Assembly (NCBI GenBank): GCA_016928125.1
Contig: JAFGLK010000540.1
Span: 1 to 13,109, forward strand
DNA: 13,109 bases
Direction: 5' to 3'
DNA from: Anaerolineae bacterium
GTDB taxonomy: Bacteria; Chloroflexota; Anaerolineae; UBA1429
The notes under the pieces were generated by a model. It made no database searches, had not been told where the DNA came from, and saw only the letters and a program-made list of their open reading frames with translations. Positions 7,449-13,109 of the stretch are shown piece by piece; position 1 is the stretch's first letter, and each line of letters begins with the position of its first letter. Made by a program: the position numbers and the translations under genes.

Positions 7449-8906
7449 TCAGTGCCCCGGCGACAGCTTGGGTGCAGATTGCACGTCGGCCGGCAGCAGC
7501 CGCAGCAGCCCTACCATGCAGCGGGCCACGACCAGCTTGCCGATCTGGCCCAGCAGACCGGCCTTCCCGCCGGGGGCCCCTCGACGGCGCATCCTGGCGA
7601 ACTGCCACTCGGCATGCAGCCAGCGCTGCACCCAGCGATAGAAGCGTGTGCTGTAACGCCCCCGGTACATGAGACGGTTCTCTGCCGTATAGTCCCAGTC
7701 GGGCGACTCGACCAGGCGGTCACACACTTCCTCATAGAACGGGGTCCCTGGCAACGGATAGGCGATAGTCGAGCTGAACGCATCGGGAACTGTCTCCCGT
7801 AGGAGCGACACCGTCGCCAGGATGTCCCGCCATTCCTCGCCGGGATATCCCACCATGATGAAAAAGTAGAGCTCGATGCCCAGATCGTGGCACCATCTAG
7901 CCGCCTGTCGGATCTGCGCAACCTGCGTGCCCTTGTTCATCGCATCTAGCACCCGCTGCGATCCTGATTCGGCGCCGAAAGCGATGCGCATGCAGCCCGC
8001 CTGCTTGAACATCTCGAGCAGTTCGCGGTCAACCAGATCCACCCTCGAAAGACACTCGAACGGGATGACCGCATCCCGCTCGACCACGGCATTGCGCCAG
8101 CGCCGAACCCAGTCCTTGTCGATGCCGAGGACATCATCCACGATCCGCAGTCGATCCGGGGCGTAGCCCGTCTTGATCTCGCGCATCTCCTGGGCCACGA
8201 GCTGTGGCGATCGAGGGCGGTAGCTCCGGCCGAACACGCTCTTCTGACACCAGGCGCAGCCATAGGGGCAGCCCCGGCTCGTGATCACCGACAGGGAAAA
8301 GAACCCATGCTTCTCGCGCCAGGCCTCACGGTAGCGCTCCACCTCTGTGAGCTCTCGCGCCGGAATCGGGATGCTGTCAATGTCCCGTCGCAGTGAACGC
8401 GGCTGCGTCAGCACGAGTTCATCATCCAGGCGATAGGCGATCCCGGGAATCTGAGCCCAGCTACTCGGCCCGCCGCTCCCAAGGATTGTCGCCACCAGGG
8501 CGACCAGGGCATCCTCCCCCTCGCCGATGACGACAAAGTCCGCGACAGGTCCCCGCCCAAGGCTCGGCTCAAGGTAGCTTTCGGGCCGCGCCGTGGGGTC
8601 AGAGCCACCCACCACGATCACGGCGCCAGCGGCCCTGGCGCTCTGGGCCAGCTCCACGGCCGTGGCGCGCACGGTCGTGAGAATCGAGAGGCCCACGACG
8701 CGCGGCCGATGCGCCCGTAGCGCCTCTGTGAACGACTCAGGGCCAGGCTTGAACATCCCGTCAAAGATGGCCACAGAGAAGCCGGCCTCCCGCAGGCAGG
8801 CCGCGAGGTAAAGAAGCCCCAGAGGAAAGTAGGGCGTCATCAGGCGCCGCTCGACGGGATCGCGCGCCAGGAAAAGGGGATTGGCCAACAGCACGTCCAC
8901 ACTCAT
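7449..8906 (-). CDS. B12-binding-domain type radical SAM protein
   Basis: A 485-residue protein. Residues about 1-150 form a cobalamin-binding-like Rossmann domain: PLGLLYLAACLREAGFSVAIFD, VVGLSILTT, VIVVGGSDPTARPE (residues 97-109) and VIGEGEDAL. The canonical DxHxxG motif that ligates cobalt through His is absent (the segment reads FDGMFKPG), so B12 binding, if any, would be without that His. The radical SAM domain follows, with the cluster motif in SRGCPYGCAWCQKS giving Cys213, Cys217 and Cys220, and further on IAFGAESGSQRVLDAMNKG. The last 70 residues are basic and partly hydrophobic. Members of this broad group do methylations, ring closures and other radical reactions; the substrate here is unknown. 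I chose the ATG at 8906, 4 bp after the upstream stop and preceded by GGAGAG; the frame to 8948 adds 14 residues inside the previous gene. Confidence 0.88.
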   Translation of the reverse strand: MSVDVLLANPLFLARDPVERRLMTPYFPLGLLYLAACLREAGFSVAIFDGMFKPGPESFTEALRAHRPRVVGLSILTTVRATAVELAQSARAAGAVIVVGGSDPTARPESYLEPSLGRGPVADFVVIGEGEDALVALVATILGSGGPSSWAQIPGIAYRLDDELVLTQPRSLRRDIDSIPIPARELTEVERYREAWREKHGFFSLSVITSRGCPYGCAWCQKSVFGRSYRPRSPQLVAQEMREIKTGYAPDRLRIVDDVLGIDKDWVRRWRNAVVERDAVIPFECLSRVDLVDRELLEMFKQAGCMRIAFGAESGSQRVLDAMNKGTQVAQIRQAARWCHDLGIELYFFIMVGYPGEEWRDILATVSLLRETVPDAFSSTIAYPLPGTPFYEEVCDRLVESPDWDYTAENRLMYRGRYSTRFYRWVQRWLHAEWQFARMRRRGAPGGKAGLLGQIGKLVVARCMVGLLRLLPADVQSAPKLSPGH

Positions 8907-8910
8907 CGGC

Positions 8911-9861
8911 TCACTCTCCACCCTCTGGGCCGACCGCATCGACCTCAAGCCCTAGGCCAGCCAGGCGCTGGCGATAGGCACCGTCTGTACGCACGCCATA
9001 GTCATGGAAATGCCCCTTGCAGCAGTGGGCGTCAAAGCAGGTCTCTTGCGCGCCTCGCGCCTCGGCCTGAGCGCCCAGCTTGTGCACCTTGCGGCGCATC
9101 TCGCGCGCCTCGAGAGCGTCTCCCAGATAGCCCGAGAAAGCCCATTCGGCCAGCCGCTTGCCCCAGCCTGCCCAGCCGGGGAGCGCAATCTGCGCTGCGG
9201 CCGGGCGATCAAAGGCATTCGGCAGGTAGGCCTTGGCCCACTGATTCGCCCGCAGGAGCCGCTCATACATCTCGTCTCCATAGAGCGGCACCATCTGAGC
9301 CAGCTCATGCGCCGTGAATAGCGATCGAGAAGCGAGCGACAGCCGTTCGCTAGTCATGAGATAGTTGGGACACAGGAGCATCCCCCGTACCCGGGCCAGA
9401 CGCACCACCGCCACAGCGGCGAGTCGCGCCAGCCACAATCGCCCTGGGTCCGTAACCAGCAGAAAATCGATATCATCGGCGTGCGTTCTCGAGTTCTCAA
9501 CCGCCAGCGATCCGGTCAAGATCACCGCGCGCACAAAGGGCAGCGCGGCCAAGTACACCGCCGTACGGCGGGCCGTCTCTTGCAGGCGCCGGCTGATGCC
9601 GGCGCGTTCCTGTCGCAGATCAAAGTTGGCTTCGCGCCCGGCCAGCGTGAGGTAGCCCCCGCGGCACAAGACCCGTTCTCGCAACCAAACGCTCGAGCCA
9701 AGCGCCTCTATGATCTCCTCCCGGGTGGCTTGGGCACCAACCAGGAAGGTGTGCGTCTCCCCGACCGTTAGTGGATAGCCAAAAACATCAGCGTACGAGA
9801 GCGTCTTGAATATCGCCAGAGCGAGAGGGTGATCCGGATCACGGCTTGCCCCAACGACCAT
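8911..9861 (-). CDS. Nucleotidyltransferase-domain (Pol beta-like) protein with winged-helix-like N-terminus
   Basis: A 316-residue protein, first gene of the minus-strand operon. Residues about 14-75 look like a small helical or winged-helix domain. The region ILTGSLAVENSRTHADDIDF (residues 114-133) has the Pol-beta nucleotidyltransferase signature: Gly117-Ser118 followed by Asp130-x-Asp132. The third catalytic carboxylate is not obvious. Such domains transfer NMP to proteins, antibiotics, sugars or RNA; the target here is unknown. The C-terminal part has an unusual Cys/His-rich stretch, CFDAHCCKGHFHDYG (residues 275-289), which could bind metal. The start is well supported by a perfect AGGAGG site 7 nt upstream. 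The next gene starts 4 bp after the stop. Pairing with a radical SAM gene may mean the two act in one modification step, which is inference. An MNT-type antitoxin is less likely: no HEPN partner is present and the protein is much larger. Confidence 0.78.
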   Translation of the reverse strand: MVVGASRDPDHPLALAIFKTLSYADVFGYPLTVGETHTFLVGAQATREEIIEALGSSVWLRERVLCRGGYLTLAGREANFDLRQERAGISRRLQETARRTAVYLAALPFVRAVILTGSLAVENSRTHADDIDFLLVTDPGRLWLARLAAVAVVRLARVRGMLLCPNYLMTSERLSLASRSLFTAHELAQMVPLYGDEMYERLLRANQWAKAYLPNAFDRPAAAQIALPGWAGWGKRLAEWAFSGYLGDALEAREMRRKVHKLGAQAEARGAQETCFDAHCCKGHFHDYGVRTDGAYRQRLAGLGLEVDAVGPEGGE

Positions 9862-9868
9862 CGCCCGT

Positions 9869-9874
9869 CCTCCT
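9869..9874 (-). promoter_or_regulatory. Shine-Dalgarno site of the operon's first gene
   Basis: AGGAGG on the minus strand, 7 nt before the ATG at 9861. It is a perfect anti-SD match and fixes the start of the nucleotidyltransferase gene. Confidence 0.85.
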
Positions 9875-9938
9875 GTGTCTGCCCGCGGCCACTATCGATT
9901 TGCCGAAACCGCCCCACCCAAGCCATGACTGACGCCCA

Positions 9939-9959
9939 CGCTCTCCTGCCGTGAGAGCG
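9939..9959. repeat. Perfect inverted repeat in the operon leader
   Basis: Arms CGCTCTC (9939-9945) and GAGAGCG (9953-9959) with a 7-nt spacer. It lies between the likely operon promoter and the first gene, so it could fold as a hairpin in the 5' leader of the mRNA or serve as a protein-binding site. No T-run follows on either strand, so a simple terminator is not supported. Confidence 0.55.
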
Positions 9960-9977
9960 CCCTGTCAGCTCTCGAGG

Positions 9978-9983
9978 ATTATA
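9978..9983 (-). promoter_or_regulatory. Likely -10 box of the minus-strand operon promoter
   Basis: A perfect TATAAT on the minus strand in an otherwise GC-rich region. Transcription would start near 9971 and leave a leader of about 110 nt before the ATG at 9861, which contains the inverted repeat at 9939-9959. The matching -35 region about 17 nt upstream is weak (TTTCGT), so either the promoter is activator-dependent or the -10 match is partly chance. Confidence 0.5.
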
Positions 9984-10026
9984 GCCAAATGCGCCCAATC
10001 ACGAAAAGCGAGTTGTTTGCTCTTCG

Positions 10027-10056
10027 TTGGACTGCAAGTCCGCTCTGTGGTACGAT
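10027..10056 (+). promoter_or_regulatory. Candidate sigma70-type promoter of the SDR gene
   Basis: TTGGAC (10027-10032), an 18-nt spacer and TACGAT (10051-10056) resemble -35 and -10 boxes with 3 and 4 of 6 consensus bases. Transcription would begin around 10063, about 40 nt before the ATG at 10104. The -10 box overlaps the inverted repeat that follows, so a bound repressor would block this promoter. A second small palindrome, GGACTGCAAGTCC, overlaps the -35 box (10029-10041). Confidence 0.4.
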
Positions 10057-10072
10057 CACGCCTACGTGATCG
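10053..10072. repeat. Perfect 8-bp inverted repeat, operator-like
   Basis: Arms CGATCACG (10053-10060) and CGTGATCG (10065-10072) around a 4-nt centre. It covers the end of the candidate -10 box and the expected transcription start, 31 bp before the SDR start codon. This is a typical place for a dimeric repressor site. It could also form a stem-loop in the mRNA leader. No regulator gene lies nearby. Confidence 0.55.
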
Positions 10073-10103
10073 AGACGGGCTATACATTGCCAGGGGGTGT
10101 ACT

Positions 10104-11117
10104 ATGCGAGTCCTGTTTATGGGAGGCACCGGTAACATCAGCACGGCCTGCGTCGAGCGAGCTCTGGCGTTGGGGTACGAGGTCACCCTCCTGAACCGAG
10201 GAGCACGGCCCAATCCATTCGGCCAGAGGGTGCGCATCCTGACGGGTGATCGAAATGACGCTGCGCTGCTGCGCGAGGTCGCACAGGCCACGCGCTATGA
10301 CGTGGTGGCCAACTTTGTGGGCTACGCGCCGGATCAGATCGAGGGAGACATCGCAGCATTCAGCGGGCTCGTCGGGCAGTACATCTTTATCAGCTCGGCC
10401 AGCGTCTACCAAAAGCCCCCCAACCATTATGTCATCACCGAATCCACCCCGCTCTACAACCCCTACTGGGAGTACGCGCGCAACAAGATCGCCTGCGAGG
10501 ATCGACTGATCGCCGCCTACCGCGGCTCGGGCTTTCCCATGACCATTGTACGGCCCACCTACACCTATGGGCTCTCCTGGGTGCCGTGCGCGATCGGCGG
10601 CCAGGGGTATACGATGGTCGACCGCATGCGCACTGGCCGACCCGTCATCTCGCATGGCGATGGGCAGTCGCTCTGGGTGATGACCCACAACTCTGACTTT
10701 GCCGTCGGCTTTGTGGGCCTCTTTGGCAAGCAGCCGGCCATCGGCGAGGGCTTTCACATCACCAGCGATGAGGTGCTCACCTGGGACGAGATCTACCGGA
10801 CCATCGGGCGCGCCGCCGGCGCCGAGGTCGAGTTGGTGCACATCCCGTCCGATTTCATTGCGGCCCTCCATCCGCAGTGGGGCGCGGGCCTCCTGGGCGA
10901 TAAGGCCCACAGCGTCGTGTTCGACAACCGCAAGATCAAGCGCGTGGTGCCCGAGTATGCGCCCAAGGTTAGCTTCGCCGAGGGCATGGCCCGCTCGATC
11001 GCCTGGTACGATGACGATCAGGCACGGCGAGCGGTGGATTCAGAGATCAACCGCCAGATCGACCGCATCATCGGTGCTTACAGCCGCGCGCTCCAAACGG
11101 AAGGGGAGAAAGCATAG
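10104..11117 (+). CDS. NAD(P)-dependent epimerase/reductase-like atypical SDR protein
   Basis: A 337-residue Rossmann-fold protein of the extended or atypical short-chain dehydrogenase superfamily. The N-terminus reads MRVLFMGGTGNIS (Gly7, Gly8 and Gly10 of the dinucleotide-binding loop), then VTLLNRG; Arg32 after the second strand favours NADP(H). The segment FISSASVY (residues 95-102) and Tyr124-x-x-x-Lys128 in YARNK supply the catalytic Ser/Tyr/Lys set. A PTYTYG motif follows at residue 151. It resembles NAD-dependent epimerase/dehydratase proteins of the CSP41-like group, whose substrates are often nucleotide sugars or unknown. The ATG at 10104 has AGGGGG 6 nt upstream; the same frame is open from 9951, but that extension crosses the promoter region and looks non-coding. 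It is transcribed away from the operon. Whether it supplies sugar precursors to the operon is open. Confidence 0.85.
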   Translation: MRVLFMGGTGNISTACVERALALGYEVTLLNRGARPNPFGQRVRILTGDRNDAALLREVAQATRYDVVANFVGYAPDQIEGDIAAFSGLVGQYIFISSASVYQKPPNHYVITESTPLYNPYWEYARNKIACEDRLIAAYRGSGFPMTIVRPTYTYGLSWVPCAIGGQGYTMVDRMRTGRPVISHGDGQSLWVMTHNSDFAVGFVGLFGKQPAIGEGFHITSDEVLTWDEIYRTIGRAAGAEVELVHIPSDFIAALHPQWGAGLLGDKAHSVVFDNRKIKRVVPEYAPKVSFAEGMARSIAWYDDDQARRAVDSEINRQIDRIIGAYSRALQTEGEKA

Positions 11118-11346
11118 GCTCCGTTCGTGGGCTCTTGAGGCCTGCTACGCTGAGAGCCAGGGAGCTCAAGGCCAGGGCCGAGAGCGCGTTCCCAGGCCAG
11201 GGCGCAGCCTGCAACTGGAAGGGATCCGGCGCAGGACGGAGCTCGGCGAATGGGGCGATCTCTGCAAAGAAGCGCCGCTCATGAAAAATGGTGCGAGCCG
11301 GACGTGCCATGACCCAGGGCAAGGGGCCGCCGCTACGGAGCTATAG
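11118..11346. other. Intergenic stretch between SDR and HAD genes
   Basis: No gene can be supported in these 229 bp. A 10-bp direct repeat AGGCCAGGGC occurs twice within a short distance, and GGCTCT/AGAGCC forms a loose inverted repeat near the SDR stop. There is no T-run terminator. A GGAG at 11337-11340 is the Shine-Dalgarno site of the following gene. The minus strand is open across much of this stretch with protein-like composition and may be a remnant. Confidence 0.5.
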
Positions 11347-12069
11347 ATGGCAATGAAGCCCATACCTCGAGGTCGCGTGTGCCGCGCGCTCTTGTTCGAT
11401 GCGGATGACACCCTCTGGGAGAACAACATCTACTATCTGGAGTGCACGCGTCGCTTCCTCGACCTGATGCGGTCATGGGGCGCCGACCGCGAGGCGACCG
11501 CCTCTCACTTTGACCAGGCCCAGCGGGAGTTCATCCACTGTCTCGGCTACGGCCCCGACAGCTATATCGCCGCCCTTGAGACAACCTGCTCGTGGTCGCT
11601 CGCCGCCGCAGGCCGGCGGGCCACCCCAGAGCGCCTCGCGCAGGCCCGCTCTTGTGGCGCCAAGCTTCTCTCGCCGCCGATGGAGCTGTTGCCCGGAGTT
11701 GCGTGCACGCTGCGAGCGCTTCGAGAGACCAGCCGACTGGTATTGGTCACCAAAGGCCTGGCCGAGTTGCAGCTCGCCAAGCTGGCGCGCTCAGGCCTCG
11801 AGGCTCTCTTTGAGGCCCGCTTTGTCGTGCCCGAAAAGACCGTCGATACCTACCGTCAGATCGTGGCCGCGCTGGCTCTCGAGCCACGCAATACCTGGAT
11901 GATCGGAAACAGTCCACATTCGGACATCAACCCGGCCCTCGCGGCGGGCATTCGGGCGATCTATGTGCCCCATCCCCACACCTGGACGGCGGAGCATGAG
12001 GACCTGGCCTTCCCGGAGCGGACAGTTTGCCTCGAGCGCTTTGAAGATCTGCTCACCTGGTTCGGGTGA
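11347..12069 (+). CDS. HAD-superfamily hydrolase (phosphatase-like)
   Basis: A 240-residue cytoplasmic HAD protein of normal length. Motif I is LLFDADDTLW, with Asp18 as the nucleophile and Asp20 as the acid/base. Motif II is LVLVTKG with Thr135. Motif III is Lys164 in PEKT. Motif IV is MIGNSPHSDINPA, where Asn188 takes the place of the usual first Asp and Asp193 is kept. The stretch between motifs I and II (about residues 25-115) is a helical cap of type C1. Such proteins remove phosphate from small metabolites; the substrate is unknown. The start is preceded by GGAG at a 6-nt distance. It lies 229 bp after the SDR gene on the same strand and runs toward the aldo/keto reductase gene, ending 22 bp from its stop. 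Confidence 0.88.
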   Translation: MAMKPIPRGRVCRALLFDADDTLWENNIYYLECTRRFLDLMRSWGADREATASHFDQAQREFIHCLGYGPDSYIAALETTCSWSLAAAGRRATPERLAQARSCGAKLLSPPMELLPGVACTLRALRETSRLVLVTKGLAELQLAKLARSGLEALFEARFVVPEKTVDTYRQIVAALALEPRNTWMIGNSPHSDINPALAAGIRAIYVPHPHTWTAEHEDLAFPERTVCLERFEDLLTWFG

Positions 12070-12091
12070 TCTGTCCTTCGGCGGCTTTCCG

Positions 12092-13090
12092 TCAGGCTGA
12101 TCCCAGGATGGCGTCCACCGCCTGGAGCTCCTCGCCCGTGAAAGCCAGGTTCCCCAGCGCAGCGACACTGTCCTCAATCTGGCTCACCCTGCTGGCGCCC
12201 ACCAGGGCCGATGTCACACCCTCATGGCGCAAGACCCAAACCAGGGCCATCTGCGCCATGGTCTGCCCGCGGGCTAGCGCGAGCTCATTGAGCGCCCGCA
12301 CCTTGGCCAGCTTTTCCTCCGTCACGTGCTGGGGACGCAAGAACCCCGTTGCACTCGCCGCCCGCGACCCTGCAGGGATACCCTCACCGAGGTATCTATT
12401 GGTGAGCAGGCCCTGTGCCAGCGGCGAGAAACAGATGCATCCCATACCCTCCGCGTGCAGAGCCGATAGCAAGCCGTCCTCGATCCAGCGATTGAACATG
12501 TTGTAGGATGCCTGATGGATGAGGCACGGCGTGCCGAGATCGCGCAGGATGCGCGCCGCCTCTCGCGTCTGCGGGGGCTGGTAATTGGAGATGCCGGCAT
12601 ACAACGCCCGCCCACTCCGCACCGCATGGTCGAGCGCGCCCATGGTCTCCTCCAGCGGGGTCTCGGGGTCATAGCGGTGGCTGTAAAAGATATCCACATA
12701 CTCCAGACCCAGCCGTCTCAGGCTCTGGTCGAGACTCGCAATCAGGTACTTGCGCGAACCCAGATCTCCATAGGGACCGGGCCACATGCCGTAGCCGGCC
12801 TTGGTCGACACGATGATCTCATCGCGATAGGGAGCCAGATCGTCCCGCATGATCCTCCCGAACGTCTCTTCTGCCGAACCGGGCGGCGGGCCGTAGTTGT
12901 TCGCCAGGTCAAAATGGGTCACGCCCAGATCAAAGGCGCGCCGCACGATGGCGCGCCCATTCTCATAGGCATCGACGCCGCCAAAGTTGTGCCACAGACC
13001 CAGCGAGATGGCCGGCAGCTTCAGGCCGCTCCTCCCGCAGCGTCGATAGTGCATGGTGTCATATCGATTCCCGGACGCAGCGTAGATCAT
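12092..13090 (-). CDS. gpr: Aldo/keto reductase of the YghZ type (L-glyceraldehyde 3-phosphate reductase-like)
   Basis: A 332-residue protein of normal length for this AKR group. The N-terminus RYDTMHYRRCGRSGLKLPA followed by ISLGLWHNFGG closely resembles E. coli YghZ (Gpr), which reduces L-glyceraldehyde 3-phosphate with NADPH and also acts on methylglyoxal. The catalytic tetrad is visible: Asp61 and Tyr66 in HFDLANNYG, Lys97 in STKAGYG, His138 in YSHRYD. The cofactor-binding end is present, with SPLAQGLLTNRYL and ALVGASRVSQIEDSVAAL. The start at 13090 has GGGAGG 4 nt upstream; a TTG at 13102 in the same frame is less likely. Its promoter lies outside the window. It faces the HAD gene tail to tail and is a separate transcription unit. 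Close relatives reduce other aldehydes, so the substrate is not certain. Confidence 0.9.
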   Translation of the reverse strand: MIYAASGNRYDTMHYRRCGRSGLKLPAISLGLWHNFGGVDAYENGRAIVRRAFDLGVTHFDLANNYGPPPGSAEETFGRIMRDDLAPYRDEIIVSTKAGYGMWPGPYGDLGSRKYLIASLDQSLRRLGLEYVDIFYSHRYDPETPLEETMGALDHAVRSGRALYAGISNYQPPQTREAARILRDLGTPCLIHQASYNMFNRWIEDGLLSALHAEGMGCICFSPLAQGLLTNRYLGEGIPAGSRAASATGFLRPQHVTEEKLAKVRALNELALARGQTMAQMALVWVLRHEGVTSALVGASRVSQIEDSVAALGNLAFTGEELQAVDAILGSA

Positions 13091-13109
13091 GATGCCTCCC
13101 AAAGGTTTC

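Noticed and set aside
8911..9861. MNT/HEPN-type toxin-antitoxin system
   Set aside because: The nucleotidyltransferase is about 316 residues, far larger than MNT antitoxins, and no HEPN gene is adjacent.
10080..10910. A 276-codon minus-strand open frame opposite the SDR gene
   Set aside because: It is the antisense of a well-supported SDR gene and its sequence resembles no protein family.
11281..11346. A 21-codon ORF ending directly before the HAD start, as a possible leader peptide
   Set aside because: No convincing ribosome binding site, no run of regulatory codons and no attenuator hairpin follow it.
12070..12091. A bidirectional terminator between the convergent HAD and aldo/keto reductase genes
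   Set aside because: The 22-bp gap has no clear stem-loop and no T-run on either strand.
1..13109. CRISPR array, tRNA, rRNA, IS element or phage genes
   Set aside because: Reading through the window showed no regularly spaced repeats, no tRNA-like cloverleaf, no transposase or integrase, and no terminal inverted repeats with target duplications.

Overview
The window is a high-GC bacterial sequence, about 60-65% GC by eye. Codons end mostly in G or C, and genes are packed tightly, often with ATGA overlaps. No rRNA, tRNA, phage, IS element or CRISPR array was seen. The gene types (eight-bladed VCBS lipoprotein, B12-type radical SAM protein, GT39 membrane glycosyltransferase, O-antigen ligase) would fit a Chloroflexota-like or other environmental bacterium. 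That assignment is an impression and not a proof.

Positions 1-9861 hold one long minus-strand operon, read from right to left. It has eight genes: (i) a Pol-beta-type nucleotidyltransferase domain protein, (ii) a B12-binding-type radical SAM protein, (iii) a secreted lipoprotein built of eight FG-GAP/VCBS repeats, (iv) a 284-residue membrane-anchored protein of unknown function, (v) a GT39/ArnT-like polyprenol-dependent glycosyltransferase, (vi) a Wzx-like flippase, (vii) an O-antigen ligase/Wzy-type polymerase, and (viii) a GH10-like protein cut by the window edge. Junctions are 4-bp overlaps or gaps of 4-13 bp, so the genes are probably co-transcribed and translationally coupled. Together they look like the membrane and export half of a surface or exported polysaccharide pathway (transfer, flipping, polymerisation or ligation) plus surface proteins and two cytoplasmic enzymes of unknown substrate. 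No initiating phosphoglycosyltransferase, cytoplasmic nucleotide-sugar glycosyltransferase or chain-length regulator is present here.

Positions 9862-10103 are a divergent regulatory region. It has a TATAAT box and a strong Shine-Dalgarno site for the operon, a weaker promoter for the plus-strand genes, and two perfect inverted repeats.

Positions 10104-12069 carry two plus-strand genes, an atypical NAD(P)-dependent epimerase/reductase-like SDR and a HAD hydrolase, separated by 229 bp without a clear gene. Positions 12092-13090 carry a convergent aldo/keto reductase of the YghZ/L-glyceraldehyde-3-phosphate reductase type. These three look like small-molecule or sugar metabolism genes and have no evident direct link to the operon.

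The most notable points are at the left end. The GH10-like protein keeps the acid/base Asn-Glu-Pro motif but has Ala where the catalytic nucleophile Glu belongs. Its 5' end appears to be split by a one-base shift in a GGGG run.
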